NCBI GenBank assembly: GCA_964200075.2
Contig: CAXNAA020000104.1
Location: 1 to 28,074, forward strand
Direction of reading: 5' to 3'
From: Sphacelaria rigidula
Lineage: Eukaryota; Phaeophyceae; Sphacelariales
DNA length: 28,074 bases
Part shown: positions 8,067 to 18,400 of the stretch, piece after piece
Layout: each line of letters starts with the position of its first letter
How positions within the stretch are numbered: position 1 is the stretch's first letter
Position numbers and translations under genes: made by a program
The notes under the pieces: generated by a model
The model's database searches: none
What the model was told of the DNA's origin: nothing
Seen by the model: the letters and a program-made list of their open reading frames with translations, nothing else

Positions 8067-8660
8067 GTGTGTACCGTGCTGGTGATGCACAGGAGGTACA
8101 TGTGCGCAAATCTAACTGCCCTCTTCCATGGCGAGAATAACATCGTCAGGGCTAGCGCTACGTTCGCCTAGAGTCTACACCGTGATAAGTACCCTGAGGG
8201 TGGAATATTGCAGGGTTGTGTTCTGCAGGGTACGGGTTTTGTACACCCGCGGCATTTGCCCCGGAAACACCCGTATCCGACAGATCTGTGGGTTGCATAA
8301 ACCTTTCATACCGGTGTCCGGCAGTTTTATGAGATCTATGCAAATTTCGTACCTGCAGCCGGATTATACACTTGAAGAAAAGCCTGGTTGCGCGTAAGGT
8401 TTCTGTACAACCTCTATGACGTACCCGACAAAACACAACCTCGGAAAAATGTCTTGATTCATTCCGGATGACCGCTCTCTGCCTGCTCCTTTTTCTTTGT
8501 TTGTTTGTTTGTCTGTCTTTTTTCAATCCCAACGCACTTGTAAACATAGGAATTAAAACACTGTCGCACCGGTCGGAGGAGGGGAGAAGGCTTCCACGTC
8601 CCGTTCACGTCACCGCTTTTTTTTTCTTCACGTGCTGGAGCAGCAGTGGGTAGGGGTGAC
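8067..8660. other. Stretch without recognised genes
   Basis: Both strands show only short frames lacking splice support or recognisable motifs. There is a pyrimidine-rich TTTG repeat patch at about 8495-8525. Confidence 0.35.
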
Positions 8661-8699
8661 GCGACCATGGGGCGGAGGATGGGGTCGGCCGGGCTGTAG

Positions 8700-8880
8700 G
8701 TAGAAGAACTTTGGCAAAAAAAATAGAGAGAAAAGAAGGGGGGCGGGGGTCAACCCACAAAAAGTAAAAAAAGCGGGTTCACTCAATCAGCACACGAGAA
8801 AATAAAAAGTCAACGAAAAAGGGGGGGGGGGAATATATATATATATATATAATGAGCCAGAAACAGGGATAGGGGTCGGA
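8700..8880. repeat. Low-complexity patch: A-rich, poly-G and (TA)n
   Basis: Runs of A/G-rich sequence lead into a G homopolymer at about 8820-8831 and a TA tract at about 8833-8851. Simple sequence only. Confidence 0.7.
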
Positions 8881-9510
8881 GGGAGACAGCCACGAGTAAG
8901 CGAAAAATGGAAACAAATATTGATGTGTATTCAACTTGTCAAAAAAGGAACCGGGCGGAGCAAAGACAGGATAACACGGCGGTAAAAGTAAAAACGGCTT
9001 TTGGTTTAATGGACGGGGAAGGCATAGGTTTGGCAGTTTGGTTTTGGTGGAGATTCTCTCGTTCAGCGGTATGCAGCACGTACTATACTGTATGCACAAA
9101 TCTCTTGTCTCGAGAGCGGATGTCGAGGACCTACTCCATGCACCTACTATACATACTGCATCTGTGGGGAATAGGGGGGAACTATCTATCTGTGGCACCA
9201 TCGCTCGAGATTCGAGAGCTGATTCTGGTGCGGCAGCGGGGCATACGGGAGGGGGCTGACAAACAGCAGACGGAGGACTACATACGAGCAACCGACCTAC
9301 TTTTTTACGACAGCAAAACAAGAGAGCGGGGTGAAACAAGAACGCATTCATAGCGGGGCACGGAGGGCGGGGCAAGGCAGACCAGGATCGGGGAAAAGGG
9401 GGATGGGGAGGGGGGTAATTTCAGCGCTTGGCGGCTTCATGGACCAGCCATAAAGGTAAGCGTTGTATTCTAGCTTATTTTTTGTCTTGCTTTTGTTTTT
9501 GGCACTGCAG

Positions 9511-9567
9511 GTAGTCACCGCGCACGACCGCACATCAGACGAATCTTGGCTCACAGCCACTGTATGA
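9511..9567 (+). CDS. Candidate terminal exon of an unknown gene
   Basis: A very good donor AAAG|GTAAGC occurs at 9456. Fifty-five bases later comes a strong pyrimidine tract and acceptor ending GGCACTGCAG (9510). The following frame reads VVTAHDRTSDESWLTATV and then TGA. An upstream frame ending GPAIK would join in phase 0. The splice signals are better than random, but the peptide is too short to recognise and no start is visible, so this is a weak call. Confidence 0.25.
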   Translation, partial: VVTAHDRTSDESWLTATV

Positions 9568-9569
9568 CA

Positions 9570-10860
9570 TCCTTACCCATCCCCTAGCAAATGACAGCCT
9601 GTGCCTACCCCCGCACCCCGCACCTGGCTTGCGCGTGCCGGCACAAATGCAGCTGATCCATCTTCACGAGCTTCATCGGCAAGAGCTGGGTGTAAGGTCT
9701 TGGAAGGTGCGTGATGAGAGGAGCGTGGAATGGCTCGTAGGCTCTCCTGCAACCAGCGATGACTGAGGTTTTGGCTGGACGACCAAGGGCGGGGTACGCA
9801 CGGTACAGAAGAACTCGTCCATGAGGTGAGGGCTGCCTTGCGTTACCTGTTTGCCTTGTTTTCGGGTTGCTGGGTTTCTGTTTATGGATATGTTTCGGAG
9901 TGTTTCTGTTCATTTTGGTGTCTTGTGCTCGCGTTTTTGTGTTTGCTGTTCGTTTGATTGTCTTTATGGGGCTTTTGTTATCCTCTGTCCGTTTTTCTTT
10001 TTTTGTTCCCGTGTTTTGTCGTCACGCGACCTCTTTTTCAAAGAAAAATCGTCCTTGCTCTCTTGTTTTTCTGCAGATATTCAAGGATTTTGTTTTTCAT
10101 CGCAACTTCTTCGTCAGTGCTCACGGTCAAGCATCGTTTGGGCGGCATTCAAACATGATTCCACAATTTTGGATATTGCAGGGTATCTGGGTTATCGACC
10201 ACCGATATTAGCGAAAATTCCTGCGTATGCGGGGGTATCTGCGCCCTCAGAACACTCTACGCTGAACCCTTTCAAGCGGAACCATCTTGCTTGGTACGGT
10301 TCCAGCGTCCAAAATGTGGCAGCGTAACCAAAGGCCACCATCGACCAAGCATTCACAACCATATCTCGCCAATAAAGGGGTGTTGGCGTCATGCTGTTGA
10401 TTGCACGTATTGTGTATACCGTGGTGAGCAGGGTATTTCACAGCTCCGGCGTGGACGTGTGCCTGCCGTACTGTGAGGACATTGCGCTGGGTGTTAAGCT
10501 CTTGACTACATCGGAAAGTCCCATGTAGTGCTTTTGAGAACCATTTCGTGCAAAATAGCTCATTTTCTCTTGGTGCTTGAGAGGGTAGGTGGAGGATCTC
10601 GCCAGTCGGCAGAGGTGTTACACACAGTAGTATAATAGTACCCTGTACACTGTCGCCAAGTGAGAGCACACGCGACTTCACGTGCAGCTGTATGCATTTT
10701 TTTTCTCGTCTTTTGTTTTGTTCTTCACTCTCTCTACAGACAACACTAGAGTATACTCGAAGGTATGACAGACGGGTGCGTTGGTAAATCGACAAAACGG
10801 CCGACGTCCATCAGGCCGACTACCGTAGCAGTGTATAGGGGTAGGAAAGTCGTGTCCTTG
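9570..10860. other. Stretch without recognised genes
   Basis: Between 9640 and 9780 one plus frame reads MQLIHLHELHRQELGV, with a plausible residue mix and ending in TGA. At 10247-10330 another reads SEHSTLNPFKRNHLAWYG. Neither has motifs I know, and the opposite strand is open too, so I do not call genes. The region 9940-10075 is T-rich. Confidence 0.3.
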
Positions 10861-10862
10861 GA

Positions 10863-11150
10863 GTCCGGATTTGCCCTTGCTGTATATTTGTCGTCGACGA
10901 GGAGGTGGGTACCGAGCGCGACGGTGCTGAGCGTTTTTTTCAGTCAAGTATCGCTCCCAAACCGTGTCGTGAAAGAACCCACCCACGTCTGGCACGGTGG
11001 CGAGGAAACTCGGCGAGGACGTTTGTTTCAGGGTGTTGTGGCGTGTCGTGTACTTTGCTGTAGTCCTAACGGACGACAAGTCGCTGTACCATGCACCTCG
11101 CGCGTGCTTTTGTTATTTCCATTTTGCACAAGTGCTATCTCCTACAGTAG
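10863..11150. repeat. Dispersed repeat, copy 1
   Basis: Shares an ordered series of blocks with 12,231-12,510: a TCCGGAT-like start, GCTGTATATTTGTCGT, GAGGTGGGTACCGAGCGCGACGG, GAGCGTTTTTTT, ACCCACGT, GGTGTTGTGGCGTGTCGTGT. On the minus strand both copies would read LTEKNAQ-RRAR-PP. They are probably old copies of one element; the type is unknown. Confidence 0.5.
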
Positions 11151-11169
11151 TACCCGGTAAACTAGACTA

Positions 11170-12225
11170 CCACCGTAATGCGTACTAAGGGTCATTATAG
11201 CGAGACCTTCTTTTTTCTTCTCTGTCAGGTCCTTCGACTTTTTCGACTTTTTCGGAAATAATGGAAACTTTTCCCCGATTTTTTCCCAAAAGCAAATGTC
11301 AAAATCAAATCCGACGAGATACTGTCGGAGTAATCCGTGGTCAGTCTTGAATGTATTTTTCATTGCCGCATCTGGTGAAGGAATCTGCTCTCACATTTTT
11401 CGCAAAGGAACTTTTTTTCTATCCCAAGAAAACTCGCAGATTTCTTTCTCCAAAAAAAGTCTCGTTAATGAATGCCCCTAACAAGTATGTCATGCTTTGC
11501 ATTGATATGTCGAAGAGCCCCGTACGATAGTCCGAGGCGTCGTACTGTGCGATGGATCAGAACATGCGCTTTGGGTCGGAAGGCAAAGCTGTACGTACGT
11601 CCTTGCTTCCTCGAATGTAGTTTCGTTCCTTTTGACCGGATGGAACCGTCGCGTACCGATGGTCAGACGGCGATACATCATGGATCGGTTTCAGAAGGTT
11701 GGTTGGTTCGAATCCCGACAGCATGGCTCATCTTTGGTTCTTGCTTCTTTTGTAAAAAGCGCGAAAATGTGAATTCACGGGGGGGGGGGGCGACGACAGT
11801 TGGCTGCCTGGGGGAGTGGTCATTATCTAATGTCCGATGGCGAAAAGCCGTCCAAGTACCGGGGGGGAAAGTCGGGCTGATCTCTTGAGACTGTCAAGCT
11901 CGTTCCGAGGAAGGAGAGGGATTGAAAATGGGACGAGGATATCCATTCACCGTTCATCCGACTGGATTGATCAAGTGTGTGAGTGAAGCCTGCAGCAGTG
12001 GGTACAGTTTCAATCCGTGAGAATTCAGATCTAGCCTTGCATTCAGTCGCTTAGTGTTTCCTCAACATTTTCAGTCACTCCTGTTGCATTCTGCATGACG
12101 ATGAGTCAAGATGTTCTCGACGGGAGTAGCTTTCACTGCAGTAGGTGCCAGCTACTTCCTGCTTTTTGTTTGTGTACGCGAAAAGTTGCCGTCGCGAAGG
12201 CTCTCGTCCTGCGCACTATACCACA
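11170..12225. other. Stretch without recognised genes
   Basis: Nothing recognised apart from a repeated CTTTTTCGA motif at about 11,235-11,255 and a G homopolymer at about 11,780. A GGTTCGAATCC-like string near 11,705 was examined and does not form a tRNA. Confidence 0.35.
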
Positions 12226-12230
12226 AGTTA

Positions 12231-12510
12231 TTCGGATGACCTGAGCTGTATATTGTCGTGAACAAGACGGTGGGTGTCGAGCGCGGCGGAGTTGGGCGTT
12301 TTTCTCTGTGAGAAGTCGTTTCAAAATCGTTTCATGACGGCACCCACGTTTGCCACCGGTGTCGATAAATACTCGGCGCGGTCGTTCGTTACCCGGTGTT
12401 TCGTGGCGTGGCGTGTGTGTTCATCTCGAGTCCGCCAGTATGGACGGAATGTGACTACATACTATGCATCATATCCTTGTCTTATTCTTCCCAAGTTGTA
12501 CAGTGGCATC
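12231..12510. repeat. Dispersed repeat, copy 2
   Basis: The diverged partner of the repeat at 10,863. The blocks occur in the same order and orientation: TTCGGATGAC, GCTGTATATTGTCGTG, GACGGTGGGTGTCGAGCGCG, GGGCGTTTTTCTC, CACCCACGT, GTGTTTCGTGGCGTGGCGTGT. No intact gene is carried by either copy. Confidence 0.5.
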
Positions 12511-12619
12511 TCCGAAAAAAAAACTGCTATCACTTTTTTCACCTTTACACCAATCACACAACGTGCTGGTGAGCACTCCATGCTTTGCGAGAGTACCTCG
12601 GGAAGCATTGACAATAAGA

Positions 12620-12662
12620 CGACTTCTTGTCCGAACAAGAAGTCGCTTCTAGTTTTTTTTTT
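12620..12662. other. Perfect 11-bp hairpin followed by a T run
   Basis: CGACTTCTTGT (12620-12630) and ACAAGAAGTCG (12635-12645) pair perfectly around a CCGA loop, and a run of T begins seven or eight bases later. The shape resembles an intrinsic terminator, but in nuclear DNA the function is unknown. Confidence 0.5.
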
Positions 12663-13750
12663 GCCGCGTCATGAGGCGGGCTATTTTATGCGAATGAAGA
12701 TGTCAACGTTTTTACTCGCGACACAGATAAATGCCCTCGTTGCGCAAAAGACGAGGTGTCCTTTACATATTTCCGCAAGACTTAGAGTGTAGCTTTTGCT
12801 CAAGAGTCGGCTTTGAATAGGAACGCGGTGTTTTTTCCATATGTTCATGTTAACGGATGAGACACACACCGACGTTTCTGGATGTCAGGTGTAGGGATAC
12901 CGATTCAACAGATCACCTACCCCGCAGCGGTCAAAGAGTTAATTCGAATAACCTTGCGGGATACGTGCAGATTTAGAATCGTGAGCTGAACGAGTATTCG
13001 TAGAGAACGGTCAGTTTTGTTTAAACAACGCACAAAAAGAGGGGATTGGAGGTTTCAACCATCGGAAGATTCCTCTCATTAATATGCGCCGCTGTATATC
13101 GAGCATGTTATGATCATTACGCGTCGCACACAACACCATGCATGCGTTCCAAACTGCCCTGCCGGTTTTACGTCGAATGCTGGGTTAGGGTAGCAACCCG
13201 TCCCGATTTCAAAAGAATCGTCTGTGGACATTTATCTTCTTTCGGATTATGTCTCTAACGACTAACTCTTCGTTATGTGAACGCTTTGATCACCAGGGTT
13301 GGTAATCAGGGTGACGCAGTAACGTGTTTTTAAGTGAACACGAATGCCGATTCCACAAACGTCTGAAAATCCCACCCTCAAGCGTAGGCTACACTCTCAA
13401 TCTGGCGAAAATGTTGTTCCTTGTACCGATTGGGCGATCCGAACCCATTTTCGGACGCTTAGATCAGGCTCCTATCAAAGCGGTCGTTGAGGTCGCCGTA
13501 CGAAGCTGCCGTCCTCCAATACACTACGCGTCGACTGAAGGCGGCACCTCCTCTCTGCCGTAGATCACACGGAGGCTTCGCGGTCGATTTGAGTGTTCCC
13601 CTCACCATGTGTCTTGTTTCACTTGAAAGGCATATATACCAGTGCCTTGTACTACAGACCAGATCGAAATGCGTCGCGATCTAGGAAGGCTGACGGCACG
13701 CGTGTGTTGTGATGTACTTCCGGCTTCTGGCTTTGGGTTGCCAGTCGTGC
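12663..13750. other. Stretch without recognised genes
   Basis: No exon with splice support, repeat or RNA gene was recognised on either strand. Confidence 0.35.
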
Positions 13751-13751
13751 G

Positions 13752-13916
13752 TTAGAATTCCTCGAGGGAGCAACAGGAGAGGGAGGGTAGGGCCAGCCGC
13801 TGAGAATCACCGTCTACCAGCTTCTCCACTGCTACTCCAAACCGCAGTCGACCGTCATCATCTACCTCCCTGTCCGCATCGTCCTGCGCATCCGATGCCT
13901 TTTCTGGCCATACACG
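13752..13916 (-). CDS. Candidate terminal exon, unknown acidic protein
   Basis: On the minus strand an acceptor CCGTTGCGGACTCAG ends at 13917. A phase-0 frame of 54 codons then runs to TAA (13752-13754). It reads RVWPEKASDAQDDADREVDD, then DGRLRFGVAVEKLVDGDSQ, and ends CSLEEF. The acidic start, mixed hydrophobic middle and G/C third positions look coding. No family was recognised, and the upstream exons were not found. Confidence 0.35.
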   Translation of the reverse strand, partial: RVWPEKASDAQDDADREVDDDGRLRFGVAVEKLVDGDSQRLALPSLSCCSLEEF

Positions 13917-14420
13917 CTGAGTCCGCAACGGAAACTGGCGAGGCATAGACCGTCGTTCGGTAAGCTACCCTAGGGAATCAATGGCGGCGTGCTTCGTCGT
14001 GGTTTGCTCGTCTTTGAACCGTCTTCTGGGTGAAGAAAGTGTCAAGATTGTTGTTGAAAACACGCTGTGTCGAACGTTACGGATGGACAACTGTTCGGGG
14101 GGCAGGGAGGGTTGTTGTGACCATTTCGAAGTGAATAAAATATCCAGTGCTTTTATTTGTCACATTTCTCCGGACGGTTGCACGGTGGCAGGTGAAAGTA
14201 GCCTGACCACGGTTCGGATGGGGGACACCTGACAAAAGAGTACCGACTGATTCAGAATACTGTCACCAGGTGTATGTTTTCGTAAAGGGAGAGTTCGGGT
14301 AATGAATGATGTCAAGCAGGACGCAAGAAGAGTCTGTTGACAATCAGTATAAGTGGCATGTTCTCCACGTTTGGTTTGGTCGAGCAGTGCAATCTGACCT
14401 TGCGCTTTAACCTGTTTCAG

Positions 14421-14576
14421 GGTTTTTCCCCCACACATATCGACAAAATATCAAGCTGCTCATCCTGGACCGGTACTGCCATATTGAAGAACACCATATC
14501 AGGACCAGTGGTGTTTGGCGGCACCGCAGTGGTGCAGGTGCCGGAAGATATCACGCCCCCGGCGACACTAGATTAG
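14421..14576 (+). CDS. Candidate terminal exon, beta-repeat-like peptide
   Basis: The acceptor CCTGTTTCAG ends at 14420, and the frame ends at TAG (14574-14576). It reads SCSSWTGTAILKNTISGPVV, then FGGTAVVQVPEDITPPATLD. Alternating small and hydrophobic residues with GGTAVVQVPE are reminiscent of extracellular beta-helix or adhesin-type repeats, but this is only a resemblance. A plus-strand open frame at 13,981-14,232 with several Cys could be an upstream part, though its donor phase does not fit this acceptor. Confidence 0.3.
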   Translation, partial: GFSPTHIDKISSCSSWTGTAILKNTISGPVVFGGTAVVQVPEDITPPATLD

Positions 14577-15410
14577 ACCTTGAGTTTCCGGACAAATTCA
14601 ACGATAAATGCGATGAAAGGGATATGCTCCGATGTGCCGAGGCTATCGAGAAAATCAAGTTTGATAAACTTATTGCAAGCGGTGTATTCCTCTGCTGCCT
14701 AGCTTCGGTAGTTATGTTGATCCACGGCCGAGTGCGGCTGAAGTTGGCAACGTTCAACCAGTTGCCTTTCCAACTACCTGTCACACGTTTCCTTGGAGTA
14801 CTCACTGAAACGTTCCTCGTCCCCCGTTTGCCTTGGCTCCATGACCCCCGCTTACTTTCACAGGCGCTCGTGTATTGGGCATCAACCTTGCGTGTCCCCT
14901 TTCAGTGGACTCCGTCACCCTTCTCGCGCATACCGTGTGGAGGTAATGCGCTATGTTTGCGTACCCTGTTTCCCGTGAGATGATCTGTATCTCCCGTTGT
15001 TGGTACGAAGTTAGCGCCGTGTGGTGCGCTTCCGTGTTTGCTGTCGTGGTAAAAGTGTTTTTTCAAGTTCTGGGGGGGGTGTGGGTTGGTTCATCCTGCG
15101 CCACATTATTGTCTTGGCATGCACGGTTGCCGGTGATCTTTGGTGCAGGTGTTACGGGTTCATGTTTGCCTTCAATACTCTCGCGTGTTGTTGTGCGAGA
15201 CATGACGCGGCAAACGTAACTGGCTTCGATCGTGTATACGGCCAAGGGCGGAACCACGTTGCAAGTGCCGGAACGGTCTTGCATTGTACCCGGCCATGCT
15301 GTTGGTCTTTATGCCAAGGCATAAGGCATTGTGTCTCACCATGGATAAGCCAAAATAAACGCCCAGAGCCGCCCCATCAGTAGTATCGTGAGTTCATCTG
15401 TCTGCTGCCG
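14577..15410. other. Possible coding fragments before the satellite array
   Basis: In another plus frame, 14,560-14,690 reads RLDLEFPDKFND, then CDERDMLRCAEAIEKIKFDK, which is a credible residue mix but has no identified splice sites. At about 15,215-15,330 a frame contains KGGTTLQVPERSC, similar to the GGTAVVQVPED box upstream. A G-rich patch sits near 15,070-15,085. I cannot assemble a gene from these. Confidence 0.25.
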
Positions 15411-18400
15411 CTATTGTTTTTCTGCTTGTTCTGGGAAGTGCCGATGTGGGTGTTCTCTTTTTGCGAGGTATGTTTGGGGGGCAGAGAGCGAAAGGGACCC
15501 GGTGGTAGTGAGTAATGTGCTAGCGACGACGAAGCCGGCGAACAGAGATTCGAGCCTGCAACACACCATATGTGTGTAGGTATTGACCGGGTATCGTGGT
15601 TCGGGTGTTGATTGACGGGGGGGGGGGGCGTACTCATTTGTTGCTTGCCTTAGTCGTTTGACCATTGACCGCGCATCCCTTTCGAGACGGAGCATTGACG
15701 GGGGGGGGGGGGGTTCATCGGCACATGCTTTTTGAGAGCGGAGCAAAAGGGACCCGGCGTTCATGAGTGATGTGATTTTGCGACGAAGCCGGCGAACAGA
15801 GATCCTCGCCAGCAAGAGGTGTGCACAAGTAAGTAGCCATGTCGTGTGTGTGCTGTATGCTTGTGGGTGTGCATGTTGAAGGGAGGATGGTGTGCGTGTG
15901 GCCGCTGACCCGGTATCAATTGTTCGGGTTTCGGTGACTGGGGGCATGATTGACTGCCAACCTTCTTTTCAAGGGCGGGACAAAAGGGACCCGGCGTTCG
16001 TGAGTGTCGTTTGTAGGTGACGAAAGAGCTGGCGAACAGAGATCCTCGTCCGCTAGAGATGTACACAAGTGAGTAGCCATGTCACGTGTCCACTGTGCTT
16101 CGGGGTGTGCACGTTGATTGAAGGTACGATCATGGCGAGTGTGAGTATCGGTTTTCGGGTGGTGATCGGATGGGCGTGGGGGAGGGGGAGGTCCTTGGCA
16201 CGTGCTTCTTGGGAGCGGAGCAAAAGGGACCCGGCGTTCGTGGGTAGTGTGTGTAGGCGACGAAAACCGGCGAACAGAGACTCTTGCCCGCAAGACGAGA
16301 TATGTGTGATGGTTTCGTGTGCGGTGCTCGGGGGGTAGTACACGTCAAATAGAACAGCGTACACTGTGGCTGCTGACCTAGTATCGTTTTCTGGGTTTTG
16401 ATTGACTAGGAGAATGCTTCATTGGCGCGTGCTTCTTGGGAGGGGGACAAAAGGGACCCGGTGTTCGTGAGTGGTGTGATTGATCGATGTAGCCGGCAAA
16501 CAGAGATCCTCGTCAGCAAGAGGCATGCACAAGTAGCTGTGTCCGTATTGTGTGCGTGTATGTTTGTTCGTGTTGATTGAAGGTAGGATTGTGTTCGTAT
16601 AGGTGTTGGCTCGGTATAGGTCTCTCGAGTATCGACTGGCTAGGGCAGGAGGCTTCTACTTGGCAAGTCATTCTTGAGAGCGAGGTAAAAGGGACCCGGC
16701 GTTCGTGAGCGATGTGTGTAAGCGACGAAGCCGGCGAACAGAGACTCTCGTCCGCAAGAGGCTTGCGCTATCAGCCATGTGCGTGGTGTACGTATATTGG
16801 TATGCATATTACTTGAAGGTGGGGTGGTGTGCGCGTACTGTAGTTCCATTGGGTATTGATCGACTAGCGAACATGGTTCATTTGCACGTACTTCTTGGGA
16901 GCGGGGCAAAAGGGACTCGGCGTTCGTGCGTGATGTGATTGAAGGACGAAGCCCACGAACAGAGATCCTCGTCTGCAAGGGGCCTGCGCAACTCGTCGTG
17001 TGTGCGGTGTGTCTATGTATTGATGTGCATGTGATTGAAGACACGGTCATGTGCGTGTAAGTCCTTGGCTTGGTAACATTTCATTGGGTATTGCTTGACC
17101 ACGGTTGTCGTTCATCGGCACGTACTTCTTGGGAGCGGGGTGAAAGGGACCCGGCGTTCGTGAGAAACGTGATAGAAGGACGGAGTCGGCGAACAGAAAT
17201 CCTTGTCTGCAAGAGGCTTGCGCGATTGGCGGTGTGTGCGTTGTGTGTTGAGCGCGCGTGGTGATTGAAGGTGGGATCATGTGGGTACGCGTGGTATCGT
17301 TCCATCGGGTGTTGATTCACTGGCGGAGAAGGTCCATTGGTACGTGCTGCTTGAGACGGGGGCAAAAGGGACCCGGTGTTCGTGGGTAATGTGGTCGAAG
17401 GACGAAGCCGGCGAACAGAGATTCTTGTCTGCAAGAGGCTCACGCATTTGACCATGGATGCAGCGTTCTTATGGGTGTGTATATTGCTTGAAGGTGGGAT
17501 CATGTGCGTGTGGGTGTTGAAGTATCGTTCTATAGGGTGTTAGTTTGCTGGCGGACATGGTTCATTGGCACGTGATGCTTAAGCCGGGGGCAAAAAGGAC
17601 CCGGTGTTCGTGAGTAATGTAATCCAAGGACGAAGCCGGCGAACAGACGTTATAGTCTGCGTGACATGTGCACAAGTAAGTAGCCCGTGTGTGCAGCGTG
17701 GGTGTGTGGGTGTGCATGCTGATTGAAGGTGGGATCATATGCGTGTGGGTGTTGACCGGATATCGTTTTTGCGGGTGTTGATTGACCAGGGGGGGGTGGT
17801 TCATCGGCGCATGCTTCTTGGCAGCGGAGCAAAAGGGACCCGGCATTCGTGAGTAATGTGATTGTGCGACGAAGCCGGCGAACAGAGATTCTCAACAAGA
17901 GATGTGCACATGTGACCATGTCGTGTGTGTGTGATGTATGCTGGTTGGTGCGCATGTTGAAGGGGGGGTCGTGTGCGCGTGGATGCTGACCCGCTATCGA
18001 TTGTTCGGGTGTTGGGTGACGAGGGACGTGATTGACCGTCAATCCTGTCGTCAAGGGCGGGACAAAAGGGATCTGATGTTCGTGAGTGTCGTTTGTAGGT
18101 GACGGAGCCGACAAACAGAGATCCTCGTCCGCAAGAGATGTGCACAAGTGAGTAGCCATGCCACGTGTCCACTGCGCTTCGGCCGCGTAGATTGATTAAG
18201 GGTGGTATCATGTATGTGTGAGTATCGGTTTTCGGGTGATGATCGGCTGGGTGCGGGGCGGGAGTACTTGACACGCACTATTTGGGAGCGGAGCAAAAGG
18301 GACCCGGCGTTCATGAGTAGTGTGCTAGCGACGAACCCGGCGAACAGAGACTCTCGCTCGGAAAACGAGGTGTGTGCAAGTAGTAATGTGTGCGGTGCTG

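Noticed and set aside
10247-10795. 182-codon minus-strand open frame
   Set aside because: Residue composition is unbiased, there is no motif, and no splice or start context stands out. The opposite strand is also open in parts.
11700-11725. GGTTCGAATCCC resembling a tRNA T-loop
   Set aside because: The five-base T stem has mismatches (GTTGG against CCCGA), and no anticodon arm or acceptor stem could be folded around it.
12274-12792. 172-codon plus-strand frame
   Set aside because: It begins inside the dispersed repeat, its partner copy at 10.9 kb does not keep the frame, and it crosses the hairpin and T run. Probably chance.
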